From the NCBI RefSeq assembly GCF_022179245.1, contig NZ_BPQM01000028.1, positions 1 through 49,481 on the forward strand: a stretch of DNA of 49,481 nt. The letters are read 5' to 3'. The translations under genes were made by a program, and so were the position numbers. The DNA comes from Methylobacterium gregans. GTDB taxonomy: Bacteria; Pseudomonadota; Alphaproteobacteria; Rhizobiales; Beijerinckiaceae. Position 1 is the first letter of the stretch. Every line of letters begins with the position of its first letter. The notes below the pieces were generated by a model. It ran no database searches, was not told the origin of the DNA, and saw nothing but the letters and a program-made list of their open reading frames with translations. Of this stretch, positions 14,635 to 22,727 are shown piece by piece.

Positions 14635-16716
14635 TCAGCCGGCCGCGCGCCTCTCGGCGCCGTCCGCCCGGCCGTCCTCGATGCCGAGGGCGTTGTGGGC
14701 GATCCAGAGCAGCGCCCGGGTCGGGGACAGGGCGGGGGCGTAGCGGTAGCCCTGCAGGACGGGACAGCCGAGGTCGCGCAGGACCAGGGCCTGCGCCTCC
14801 GTCTCCACGCCCTCGGCGACGACCCCGACCCCCAGGGAGCGGGCGAAGGCCAGGATGGCCCCCGTCAGCGCCCGGTCGCGCCCCGGATCCGCGATGCCGC
14901 CCACGAAGGCGCGGTCGATCTTGAGCCCGTCGAAGCCGAGCCCGCGCAGGGCGTCGAGCGAGGCGTAGGCCATGCCGAAATCGTCGATGACGACCTCCAC
15001 GCCGAGCGCCCGGATCGCCTCGACCTGCGGGCCGCAGCGTTCCGTCCCGTAGGCGGCCTGCTCGGTGATCTCGACGGCCAGACACGACCCGGCGAGCCCG
15101 TGCGCGGCCAGCTCCGCGGCGATCAGCTCGGCCGGCGCGCAGGCGTCGAACACGTCCGGCGCGAGGTTGACCGAGACGCGGACGTCGCCGCGCCCGCACG
15201 CCTCCAGCTGCGCGGCTATCCGGCAGGCCTGTCGGACGACGTGGCGCGTCAGCGCCGCCGAGAGGCCGGCCGCGGCGGCGGCGGCGACCGTCCGCGGCGG
15301 CGGCACCGCGCCGTGCCGCGGATGGTGCCAGCGCAGCAGCGCCTCGAGCCCGCAGGCGCGGCCGGTCCCGGCCTCCACCTGCGGCTGGAACCAGACCGCG
15401 ACCGCCTCCGCCTCCAGGGCCTGCGCGAGATCGTCGGCGAGGCCGGCCCAAGGTCCGTCGGCAGAGCGGTCCTCGGCAGAGCGGTCCTCGACGCTGGGGG
15501 CGCCGGCAGCGGGGGCCGGCCCGGCCCGCACGGGCGCGCGCAGGCTCTCGTCGAAGCGGCGCCAGCCGCCGCGGCCGTCGGACTTGGCCGCGTAGAGCGC
15601 GAGGTCGGCCGCGATCTGCAGCTCCGGCCGGGTCCGCCCGTCGCGGGGGAAGCGGGCGATGCCGAGGCTCGCCCCAGCCGTGACCGCCTGACCGGCGCGG
15701 TCGGAGGGGAGGTCGAAGGGGCGGCCGAGCGCCTGCACGATCCGGTCCGCGAGCGCCCCGTCCTGCCCGTCCATCCGCTCCCGGAAGACCAGGAGGGCGA
15801 ACTCGTCGCCGCCGAGGCGCGCGGCGACGTCCTCCGGCCCCAGCAGGGCCCGGAGCCGGCGCGCCACCTCCACCAGCACCGCGTCGCCGGCGGCGTGGCC
15901 GTTCGTGTCGTTGATCGCCTTGAAGCGGTCGAGGTCGATCAGCATCGCCGTCAGCTCGCCCTCGCCCCGGGCGGCCCGCACCAGCCGGTCCTCGAAGGCC
16001 CGCCGGTAGGCGGCCCGGTTGGCGAGATCCGTGAGGGGATCGTGGTTGGCGGCGTGGTCGAGTTGGCGCATCGCCGCGGTGGCGGCGACGTTGGCGCGCT
16101 GCAGGGACTCGGCCAGATGGGCGGCCTCGTGGCGCAGGCGCGCGGCGCCGACGAAGTTCCGCTCCGCCCGGCCCGCGGCGCGCACCATCAGGATGGTCAG
16201 GAGCAGGAGGTTGACGCCCACGATCTGCGAGTGTGCCGCCTCGCCGGTCATGAAGATGATGATCAGGATGATGCTGTTCGGCAGGACGAAGGCGAGGGTC
16301 GAGACGCGGTTCGTGAGGTTCTGGATGACCGAGCCCGCGTTGAGGCCGCAGAAGGTCAGGCCCGTCTCGATGTTGTGGGCTTGGCCGGCCTGGGCGCAGG
16401 CGACGAGGGCCCAGGCCCAGCACAGGCCCGACGCCAGCGCCCCGATCCAGGCATAGGTCAGGACCCGGTCCGGCGCGGTGTCGATCAGGCCCCGTCTCCG
16501 GATGGTCCGGGCGATCCAGAGGCGCACGAGGTTGATGGCCGCGTTGAGCGCCACCCAGCCCACGACGACGCCGGGCGCCATGGCCTCCCACATCATGTGC
16601 GAGAAGGAGAGCGAGACGAAGATGTTCGCCCCCAGCGTCAGGGGCATACTCGCCATGAGCACGTCGAGCTGGTCGCGCTTGATCAGGCAGTCAACGTTTT
16701 CTGATTGTATCGACAT
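14635..16716 (-). CDS. Membrane GGDEF-EAL cyclic-di-GMP enzyme
   Basis: With the ATG at 16716 the protein has 693 residues; ATG 16770 would add 18. The N-terminal 180 residues hold about six hydrophobic segments, a probable sensory membrane domain of no named family that I recognise. A GGDEF domain follows (HDPLTDLANR, then RLGGDEFALL, signature at 302-306), then an EAL domain (GLEALLRWHHP, signature at 458-460; EITEQ, DDFGMAYASL, KIDRAFV and VVAEGVETEAQ are all present). Both catalytic signatures are intact, so diguanylate cyclase and c-di-GMP phosphodiesterase activities are each possible. The RxxD inhibitory site is not seen before GGDEF. The interdomain linker contains a short direct repeat (DRSAEDRSAD). 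The 5' region is A+T-rich. Confidence 0.92.
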   Translation of the reverse strand: MSIQSENVDCLIKRDQLDVLMASMPLTLGANIFVSLSFSHMMWEAMAPGVVVGWVALNAAINLVRLWIARTIRRRGLIDTAPDRVLTYAWIGALASGLCWAWALVACAQAGQAHNIETGLTFCGLNAGSVIQNLTNRVSTLAFVLPNSIILIIIFMTGEAAHSQIVGVNLLLLTILMVRAAGRAERNFVGAARLRHEAAHLAESLQRANVAATAAMRQLDHAANHDPLTDLANRAAYRRAFEDRLVRAARGEGELTAMLIDLDRFKAINDTNGHAAGDAVLVEVARRLRALLGPEDVAARLGGDEFALLVFRERMDGQDGALADRIVQALGRPFDLPSDRAGQAVTAGASLGIARFPRDGRTRPELQIAADLALYAAKSDGRGGWRRFDESLRAPVRAGPAPAAGAPSVEDRSAEDRSADGPWAGLADDLAQALEAEAVAVWFQPQVEAGTGRACGLEALLRWHHPRHGAVPPPRTVAAAAAAGLSAALTRHVVRQACRIAAQLEACGRGDVRVSVNLAPDVFDACAPAELIAAELAAHGLAGSCLAVEITEQAAYGTERCGPQVEAIRALGVEVVIDDFGMAYASLDALRGLGFDGLKIDRAFVGGIADPGRDRALTGAILAFARSLGVGVVAEGVETEAQALVLRDLGCPVLQGYRYAPALSPTRALLWIAHNALGIEDGRADGAERRAAG

Positions 16717-16946
16717 TGATATGCAACTGAAAGAATAGGCGCTGCGCTTTGATGGCGCTTTGTTGTTCATAAGGGGGTGAGCGAAGTTAAAATCCCGCTT
16801 ATTCTGATGCGGGGCGTGCGCGATGCGTGGCAAGTCTTGCCGCGCGCGACGCGTGTTCCCCGGGACGCTCCGCGCGGCCGGCCCGCGTCTCGACGGCCGC
16901 CTCGCGAGCCTGTAGGCCCGTGCGGCACGTTGCCGGAGGCCGCCCG

Positions 16947-17285
16947 ATGAAGCAGCTCGACGCCATCATCGCCTGGACGCCCGTCCGCTGGGCGGAACTG
17001 CGGCCCGAGACCGCCGGCCAGGTCGCGGTGCTGCCGCTGCCCGACACGGAGGGCGCGGCCCGGCGCTACATGATGCGCGCGGGCGCCAGCTCCTCGGCCC
17101 TGCAGGCGATGTCCGAGGAGGCCCGCATCGCCCGGCTGTTCATCGACTTCCAGACGCTGGTGGTGCGCGACGGGCTCGACCCGCAGGCGGTGCACCGGGC
17201 CTTCCTCGCCATCGACGAGTACCGCTTCCGCATCGCCCCGGACACGGAGGGCGCTGAGTTCGAGGACCCGCCCGAGGAGGATTGA
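16947..17285 (+). CDS. Conserved hypothetical protein, 112 residues
   Basis: The start ATG at 16947 is supported by a GGAGG at 16934-16938. The product is soluble and acidic at its C-terminus (EGAEFEDPPEED), with a helical central part (QAMSEEARIARLFIDFQTL) and FLAIDEYRFRIAPD. I do not recognise a family. It lies divergent from the GGDEF-EAL gene across about 230 A+T-enriched bases, and 96 bases upstream of the aldo/keto reductase gene, so it may be the first gene of that operon. Confidence 0.72.
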   Translation: MKQLDAIIAWTPVRWAELRPETAGQVAVLPLPDTEGAARRYMMRAGASSSALQAMSEEARIARLFIDFQTLVVRDGLDPQAVHRAFLAIDEYRFRIAPDTEGAEFEDPPEED

Positions 17286-17381
17286 GACCTGTGGCCGCGG
17301 GCGCCCCTTCGCCCCGGCCCCGCCCGCCCTAGTTGAGGGCTCCCGAAGCGTCCTTCTGTGTCGCCCTTCGCGGAGGCCTCG

Positions 17382-18287
17382 ATGTCCCTGTCCCGCCGCG
17401 CCCTGCTCGCTGCCGGCGCGCTCGCCCCGCTCCTGCCCCGCCGCGCCGCCGCCGAGGCGGGGCTGATCCGCCGGCCGATCCCGAAGAGCGGCGAGATGCT
17501 GCCGGCGATCGGCATCGGCACCTCGCGCCGCTACGAGGTCGAGCCCACCCCCGACAAGGTGGCACCGCTGGAGGAGGCGGTGCGCCGCTTCGTCGAACTC
17601 GGCGGCTCGGTGATCGACACCGCGCCGAGCTACGGCACCGCCGAGGACGTGCTGGGGAAGATCTTCGCCAAGGGCGACCTGCGCCAGAAGGTGTTCCTGG
17701 CCAGCAAGGTGAGCGCCTCCGGCGCCGAGGGCGGCCGGGCCGAGATCCAGCGCTCGTTCGAGCGGATGGGCGTCGACGTGATCGACCTCGTGGCGGTTCA
17801 CAATCTCATCGACACGAAGACGAACCTCGCCACGCTGCGCGACCTGAAGGACCGGCGAAAGATCCGCTACGTCGGCGTCACGGTCTGGCGCGACGGGCAG
17901 TTCGACGCCCTCGAGCCGGTGCTGCGGACCGAGCCCCTCGACTTCGTGCAGGTGAACTACGCGGTCGACAACCGGGCGGCGGCCGAGCGGGTGCTGCCGC
18001 TCGCGGCGGAGAAGGGCGTGGCCGTGATGGTCAACGTGCCGTTCGGGCGCGACCGCCTGTTCAAGGCGGTGCAGGGCAAGCCGCTACCCGATTTTGCCAA
18101 GGCCTTCGGCTGCGAGACCTGGCCGCAATTCTTCCTGAAATACGTCCTCGGCCACCCGGCCGTGACCTGCCCGATCCCCGGCATGGCGAAGGTCGCCTAC
18201 GTCGAGGACAACTGCGCCGCCGCGCGCGGGCGCCTGCCGGACGCCGCCGAGCGCCGCCAGATGGAGGCCTTCATCGATGCGCTCTGA
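17382..18287 (+). CDS. Exported aldo/keto reductase
   Basis: The 301-residue protein opens with a Tat-like leader (SLSRRALLAAGALAPLLPRR, twin Arg at 5-6). The body is an aldo/keto reductase (beta/alpha barrel, NADPH-dependent carbonyl reduction), with the catalytic tetrad visible as Asp79 and Tyr84 (VIDTAPSYG), Lys109 (LASKV) and His140 (VAVHN). The start ATG 17382 has GCGGAGGC eight bases ahead; an ATG at 17358 would add eight residues before the leader. It overlaps the next gene by 11 bases, so the two are translationally coupled. An NADPH-type enzyme with a Tat leader would be exported folded with its cofactor; alternatively the leader is a non-cleaved remnant. The physiological substrate is unknown. 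Confidence 0.86.
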   Translation: MSLSRRALLAAGALAPLLPRRAAAEAGLIRRPIPKSGEMLPAIGIGTSRRYEVEPTPDKVAPLEEAVRRFVELGGSVIDTAPSYGTAEDVLGKIFAKGDLRQKVFLASKVSASGAEGGRAEIQRSFERMGVDVIDLVAVHNLIDTKTNLATLRDLKDRRKIRYVGVTVWRDGQFDALEPVLRTEPLDFVQVNYAVDNRAAAERVLPLAAEKGVAVMVNVPFGRDRLFKAVQGKPLPDFAKAFGCETWPQFFLKYVLGHPAVTCPIPGMAKVAYVEDNCAAARGRLPDAAERRQMEAFIDAL

Positions 18288-19050
18288 CCTCACCCGCCGC
18301 GCCGGTCTGGCGCTCGGCCTCGCGCTGGCGCTCGCCGGCCCCGCCGCGGCCGAGCCCAAAGAGGCCGAGCCCAAGATTGCGGACGCGCCGATGACGATCG
18401 CGGTGATCGGCGGCGGCAATATCGGCGGCACGATCGGCCCGCTCTGGGCCAAGGCCGGGCACACGGTGACCTTCGCCTCGCGCCACCCGGAGGCGCTGAA
18501 GCCGCTCGCCGACTCCGCCGGGGCCCGCACCGGCACGCCCGAGGAGGCGGTGGCGGCGAGCGACGTCGTGTTCCTGGCGGTCCCCTACAAGGCCTATCCG
18601 GATCTGTCGAAGAGCATCGGCCCGGCGCTCAAGGGCAAGGTGGTGCTCGATGCCGGCAACGCCACGAAGGCGCGCGACGGCGAGCTCTTCGACGCGGTCC
18701 AGGCGGAGGGCATCGGCGCGACCTCGGCGAAGTTCTTTCCCGGGGCCAAGCTCGTGCGCGCCTTCAACGCGGCGAATTACCGGGTCTTCGCCAAGAACTC
18801 GGCCAAGAACGCGGCCAAGAACGCGGCGGGCCGTGAGGGGGGCCGTGAGGGGGGACGGATGGCGATCCCGATCGCGGGCGACGATCCGCAGGCGCTGAAG
18901 GTCGCCGAGGGGCTGGTGCGCGACGCCGGCTTCGAGCCGCTGGTGGTCGGCGGCCTCGGGGAAGCCTCCAAGTTCGCGATGGGCTCGCCCGGCTTCGGCC
19001 ACGATCTCACCGCGCCGGAGCTGCGCGCCAAGCTCGGGCTGGCGCAGTGA
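18277..19050 (+). CDS. F420-reductase-like NAD(P)-binding oxidoreductase with N-terminal leader
   Basis: The 257-residue protein starts with a hydrophobic leader (RRAGLALGLALALAGPAAAE, twin Arg at 7-8), so it too may be exported. A Rossmann fold follows (MTIAVIGGGNIGGTIGPLW, motif GGGNIGG), with TFASRHPEAL and VVFLAVPYKAY as in the NADPH-dependent F420 reductase / NADP oxidoreductase family. The C-terminal part has MAIPIAGDDPQALKVAEGL and GFEPLVVGGL. Between them lies a tandem-repeat insert (AKN and GREGG units, 18790-18852). The ATG at 18277 lies inside the end of the aldo/keto reductase gene. Without a full F420 pathway in view, NADPH as the cofactor is the safer assumption. Confidence 0.8.
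   Translation: MRSDLTRRAGLALGLALALAGPAAAEPKEAEPKIADAPMTIAVIGGGNIGGTIGPLWAKAGHTVTFASRHPEALKPLADSAGARTGTPEEAVAASDVVFLAVPYKAYPDLSKSIGPALKGKVVLDAGNATKARDGELFDAVQAEGIGATSAKFFPGAKLVRAFNAANYRVFAKNSAKNAAKNAAGREGGREGGRMAIPIAGDDPQALKVAEGLVRDAGFEPLVVGGLGEASKFAMGSPGFGHDLTAPELRAKLGLAQ
18790..18852 (+). repeat. Two in-frame 12-bp tandem repeats inside the reductase gene
   Basis: GCCAAGAAC(T/G)CG occurs three times (18790-18825) and GGCCGTGAGGGG twice (18829-18852). They encode AKN(S/A) and GREG units in a loop of the protein. Both units are multiples of three, so copy changes keep the frame. Confidence 0.9.
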
Positions 19051-19062
19051 GGGCTCAGCGCT

Positions 19063-19254
19063 CTCCCCTCTGCGGGGGAGGGTACCCTGCGAAGCAGGGG
19101 GAGCCGGGACGAAGTCACGCAAGAGGGGAGCCCAGCGTCAAGAGTGGGGATGGCCTTCATGCAGGGCACAGCCCGATCCTGAAGCTGGGTTCCCCTCACC
19201 CGACCCCTGCTGACGCAGGGGTCACCCTCCCCCGCAGAGGGGGGAGGGTGGGCT
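19063..19254. repeat. Dispersed intergenic repeat, family B, copy 1
   Basis: The outer arms are inverted: CCTCTGCGGGGGAGGGT at 19067-19083 pairs with ACCCTCCCCCGCAGAGG at 19224-19240, enclosing smaller hairpins (TACCCTGC/GCAGGG, CCCCTGCTGACGCAGGGG). It fills the gap between two co-directional genes. The right arm supplies the only GGAGG (19243-19247) in front of the transporter start at 19258. Confidence 0.9.
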
Positions 19255-19257
19255 CTC

Positions 19258-20586
19258 ATGGCTGACATCGTCCCCCCTCGCCCCGTCCTCGCCCGCCTGA
19301 TCGATGTCCGCCCCGGCGAGGGACGGGTGCTGGCCTGGGCCTGGGCCTACATCTTCGCGATCCTGGCGGCCTACTACGTGCTGCGGCCGATCCGCGACCA
19401 GATGGGGGTGGCCGGCGGGATCGAGAACCTGCCCTGGCTGTTCACCGCCACGCTCGTCGGCATGCTGGCGCTCAACCTGCCCTTCGCGTGGCTGGTCAAG
19501 CGCCTGCCCCGCGCCCGCTTCGTGCCGCTGACCTACCGGTTCTTCGCCAGCCACATCCTGCTCTTCGCGCTGGCCCTCTACGGGGCGCCGCCCGAGTGGG
19601 ACGTCTGGATCGGGCGGGTGTTCTTCGTCTGGCTGTCGATCTTCAACCTGTTCGTGGTCTCGATCTTCTGGGCCACCATCGTGGACGTGTTCTCCACCGA
19701 ACAGGGCAAGCGCCTGTTCGGCTTCATCGCGGCGGGCGCGACCTTGGGCGCCATCGCGGGCTCGAGCCTGACGGCGGGCCTCGCCCGCTCCGTGCCGACC
19801 TGGGGGCTGATGCTCGGCGCGGTGCTGCTGCTGGAGGCGGCGGTGTTCAGCATGCGCGGGCTCGCCCGCCACGCCGCGGGGCTGCACCGGGTCCCGGCCG
19901 AGGCGGAGGCGCGGGCCGCGCCGATCGGCGGCAGCGTGTTCGCGGGCATCACCCGGACGCTCGCCTCGCCCTACCTCCTGAACATCAGCCTGTTCCTGCT
20001 GCTGTTCGCGGTGACCTCGACCTTCCTGTATTTCGAGCAGGCGGGCATCGCCAAGCGCAGCTTCCCGGACCGGGCCGCGCAGACGGCCTTCTTCGCGAGC
20101 GTCGATCTCGCGGTGAACGTGCTGACGCTCGGCGTGCAGCTCTTCCTCACCGGGCGCATCACCCGGGCGATCGGCGTCGGTCCGACGCTGGCGATCCTGC
20201 CGGCTCTCAGCGTGCTGGGCTTCGCGGCGCTGGCGGTCTCGCCCACCATCGCGGCGATCGTGGCGTTCCAGGTGCTGCGGCGCGCCGGCAACTTCGCGAT
20301 CAGCCGGCCGGTGCGCGAGGTGCTGTTCACGGTGGTGCCGCGCGAGGACCGCTACAAGGCCAAGAGCTTCATCGACACGGTGGTCTACCGCCTGGGCGAT
20401 CAGGTCGGCGCGTGGTCCTTCGCGGGGATCGGAGCGCTGGGCCTCGGGGCGACCGCGGCGGCGATCGTGGCGGTCCCGCTCTCGGCCGCCTGGCTCGTCA
20501 ACAGCCTCTGGCTCGGCCGGGAACAGGCGCGCCGCGCGCAAGAGGCGGAAGGCGCGACGCCGGACGGGCACGGGGCTGGGATCTGA
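19258..20586 (+). CDS. MFS-type NTP/NTP exchange-like transporter
   Basis: The 442-residue inner-membrane protein has about twelve hydrophobic segments. The YIFAILAAYYVLRPIRDQMG stretch near residues 31-50, the VSIFWATIVDVFSTEQGKRL motif and the C-terminal PREDRYKAKSFIDTVVYRLG match the bacterial protein family related to ATP/ADP (NTP/NTP) translocases of obligate intracellular bacteria. In free-living bacteria its substrate is unknown; nucleotide exchange should not be assumed. The start ATG at 19258 is preceded by GGGGAGGGTGGG that belongs to the right arm of a family B repeat. The next gene is convergent. Confidence 0.85.
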   Translation: MADIVPPRPVLARLIDVRPGEGRVLAWAWAYIFAILAAYYVLRPIRDQMGVAGGIENLPWLFTATLVGMLALNLPFAWLVKRLPRARFVPLTYRFFASHILLFALALYGAPPEWDVWIGRVFFVWLSIFNLFVVSIFWATIVDVFSTEQGKRLFGFIAAGATLGAIAGSSLTAGLARSVPTWGLMLGAVLLLEAAVFSMRGLARHAAGLHRVPAEAEARAAPIGGSVFAGITRTLASPYLLNISLFLLLFAVTSTFLYFEQAGIAKRSFPDRAAQTAFFASVDLAVNVLTLGVQLFLTGRITRAIGVGPTLAILPALSVLGFAALAVSPTIAAIVAFQVLRRAGNFAISRPVREVLFTVVPREDRYKAKSFIDTVVYRLGDQVGAWSFAGIGALGLGATAAAIVAVPLSAAWLVNSLWLGREQARRAQEAEGATPDGHGAGI

Positions 20587-20626
20587 GGGGCGTTCCGGCT
20601 CATCACCCCGGATGCCGCGCCTGCCC

Positions 20627-21790
20627 CTACTCGGCGCCCCCCACGGGGTAGCTCCGCCCCTTCCAGGTCGCGGCGCCGGCGCGCTCCCGGCGCAGCAGCA
20701 CGTTCCACTGGATGGCGAGCGCGGTCAGCACGATCAGCGGGTGCAGCGGGATCGTCGCCGCCGGTTCGCCGGTGCCCAGCGTCACCGCCGCCCGGGTGCC
20801 GAGCGAGAGGGCGAGGGCGGCGAGCGCGTAGGCGAGGGCGGCGGGCGGCAGGGCGCCGAGGAGCCCGGCCGCGACGAGCCCCCAGGGCAGGACGTGGCCG
20901 AGCAGCAGCAGAGCCGTCCAGACCGGCAGGGCGCGCGGCGTCGCCATGCCCTCGTGGGCGTTCTTCGAGAAGCCCGCCCAGGCCTCGCGAAAACCCCCAT
21001 ACATCCGGCAGAGGGCGAGGTCGCGGCCCAGCGCGAGGTCGGTGCGCAGGCCGTGGCGGCGGAAGAGGCGCGGCAGCCGCACCCCGTCGTGCAGGGAGGC
21101 CCGGATGGCGCCGTGGCCGCCGGTCTCCGCGTAGGCGGCGCGCGTCGCCAGGATCATCTGCCCGCAGGCCGCTCCGAGGCTCGGGTGCAGCGAGCGGCGC
21201 ATGGCGAGGACCGGCAGGTAGCCGACGAGCAGCAGGTTGATCATCGGCACGGTGAGCCGCTCGCCCAGGCTGTCCATGCGCTGGCGCGGCACGGCGCTGA
21301 CGAGCCCCGCCCCACCCCGCCGGGCCTGGGCGGCGAGGCGCGCGGCGGCCTCGGGCGCGAGCTGCACATCGGCGTCGATGAACAGCAGGAACGCGCCCCG
21401 CGCTCTTGTGGCGAGGTACGCGCAGGCGTTGTTCTTGCCGGTCCAGCCCTCGGGGAGCGGCGGGACGGCTTCGAGGCGCAGGCGCGGATCGCGGGCGGCC
21501 ATCGCCCGCACGAGCGCGGCGGTGCCGTCGGTCGAGTGGTCGTCGCCGACCAGGACCTCGACGGGCGTGCCGGTGCTCCCGAGCGCGGCCGCCAGCGTCG
21601 GGCCGATCCGCTCGGCCTCGTTGCGGGCCGGGATCAGGATCGAGACGAGGCCGGAGCCCGCAGGTCCAGGGTCCGGCTCGGGCGTCGGCGTGCGCAGCAG
21701 GGCGAGGTTCAGGACGGCGAACAGCGCGGGCTGGGCCGCGACGATCAGGCAGGCGAGCGCCAGCCCGGTGAGCAGGGCGTCGGCGGTCAT
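20627..21790 (-). CDS. Family 2 glycosyltransferase, carotenoid-associated (CrtQ-like)
   Basis: The 387-residue protein has an N-terminal membrane helix, a GT2 catalytic domain, and three or four C-terminal membrane helices. The GT2 motifs are SILIPARNEAERIGPTL, VEVLVGDDHSTDGT and LLFIDADVQLAPEAA (D-x-D near 138), with the acceptor-side EGWTGKNNACAYL. This topology is that of CrtQ, which glycosylates carotenoic acids in staphyloxanthin-type pathways, and of hopanoid-linked relatives. It lies 10 bases downstream of the acyltransferase gene and follows a desaturase gene, so a role in making a carotenoid glycosyl ester is likely. The exact substrate is inference. Confidence 0.82.
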   Translation of the reverse strand: MTADALLTGLALACLIVAAQPALFAVLNLALLRTPTPEPDPGPAGSGLVSILIPARNEAERIGPTLAAALGSTGTPVEVLVGDDHSTDGTAALVRAMAARDPRLRLEAVPPLPEGWTGKNNACAYLATRARGAFLLFIDADVQLAPEAAARLAAQARRGGAGLVSAVPRQRMDSLGERLTVPMINLLLVGYLPVLAMRRSLHPSLGAACGQMILATRAAYAETGGHGAIRASLHDGVRLPRLFRRHGLRTDLALGRDLALCRMYGGFREAWAGFSKNAHEGMATPRALPVWTALLLLGHVLPWGLVAAGLLGALPPAALAYALAALALSLGTRAAVTLGTGEPAATIPLHPLIVLTALAIQWNVLLRRERAGAATWKGRSYPVGGAE

Positions 21791-21800
21791 GGATTCCGGA

Positions 21801-22727
21801 TCATGGTGCGGGCTTCCGGGAGCTGGGCTCGGTCCCGGGCTCGGTCCTATGAGCCGGGTCGAAGCGGCGGCCGGCGACGAGCGCCCCGAGCCGCCGCCAG
21901 AGGTCGTAGACGCCGCCGATCCCCTTGCGGCCGGCGACGAGCGCGCGGAACCGCTCCGGCTCGCGGGCGACCACGTCGGCGCTCAGCCGGTCGAGGGTGG
22001 CGGTGAGCTCGCGCTCCAGCCGGGCGAGGCGCTCGGGGCGGGGCAGGGCGAGGAGGTCGCGGGCCAGGATCGGTGCCCCGAAGGCCGCGAAGGCCTCCGC
22101 GCCGCGCTCCTCCCAGAAGGCGTACTCGACGGCCAGCGGCAGCACGAGGGCGTCGGGAGCGATCTCGGGCAGCCGGGCGACGCCGGGGCGCAAGGCCAGC
22201 GGCCTTGCGCGCACGTCGCTGAAGCGCCCCTGCGCGGTGATCCAGAGCATCCGGTGGGGCGCCGCGAGGATGGCGCGGGCATGGGCCAGGAACGCCGCCG
22301 CCCCGCGCGGGCTGTCGAGATCGACCCCGAAGGCGCCCATCCGCTCGAAGATGCGGTACTTGCCGAGCACGGCGGCGTCGAAGGGGGCGCGGCCCTCGCG
22401 GCCGGGAAAGAGCCGGCCCGCCAGTACGATCAGCACCGCGGCGTCCCACCAGGCCGGGTGGTTGCAGTAGACGACGATCGGGCCCGGATGGTCGAGCCCC
22501 CGCGGCTCGCCCCAGCGGGCAAGCCGCAGCGCGTTGAGGTGGCGCCCCACGAAGCGCTCGAAATAGCCGAGCATGAACCCCCAGAGCCGGGGCGAGACGG
22601 GGTGGAGATCGGCCGCCTCGCGCCGTCCGGGCCGTCTCGGTTCCGCCACGCGCCGCGCCTCCGCCGGGGCGGCCGCGCCGCCCTCGGGATCAATCGGGGG
22701 CGGGGCAGGGGGTTCGGAGAGCGTCAT
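21801..22727 (-). CDS. PlsC-type acyltransferase, carotenoid-associated
   Basis: The 308-residue protein has a disordered Pro/Ala-rich N-terminus of about 40 residues and then a glycerolipid-type acyltransferase fold. The HX4D catalytic motif is His90...Asp95 in VVYCNHPAWWDA. The second block is RIFERMGAFGVDLDSPRGA and the third is ITAQGRFSD, replacing the usual E-G-T-R-S. A likely role is attaching a fatty acyl group to the carotenoid glycoside made by the neighbouring glycosyltransferase. Its start overlaps the stop of the desaturase gene by four bases (ATGA), indicating translational coupling. Confidence 0.82.
   Translation of the reverse strand: MTLSEPPAPPPIDPEGGAAAPAEARRVAEPRRPGRREAADLHPVSPRLWGFMLGYFERFVGRHLNALRLARWGEPRGLDHPGPIVVYCNHPAWWDAAVLIVLAGRLFPGREGRAPFDAAVLGKYRIFERMGAFGVDLDSPRGAAAFLAHARAILAAPHRMLWITAQGRFSDVRARPLALRPGVARLPEIAPDALVLPLAVEYAFWEERGAEAFAAFGAPILARDLLALPRPERLARLERELTATLDRLSADVVAREPERFRALVAGRKGIGGVYDLWRRLGALVAGRRFDPAHRTEPGTEPSSRKPAP

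Noticed and set aside
19258..20586. True ATP/ADP translocase, implying an intracellular lifestyle
   Set aside because: The protein belongs to the wider MFS-like family found in free-living bacteria, and nothing else in the window suggests host energy parasitism.
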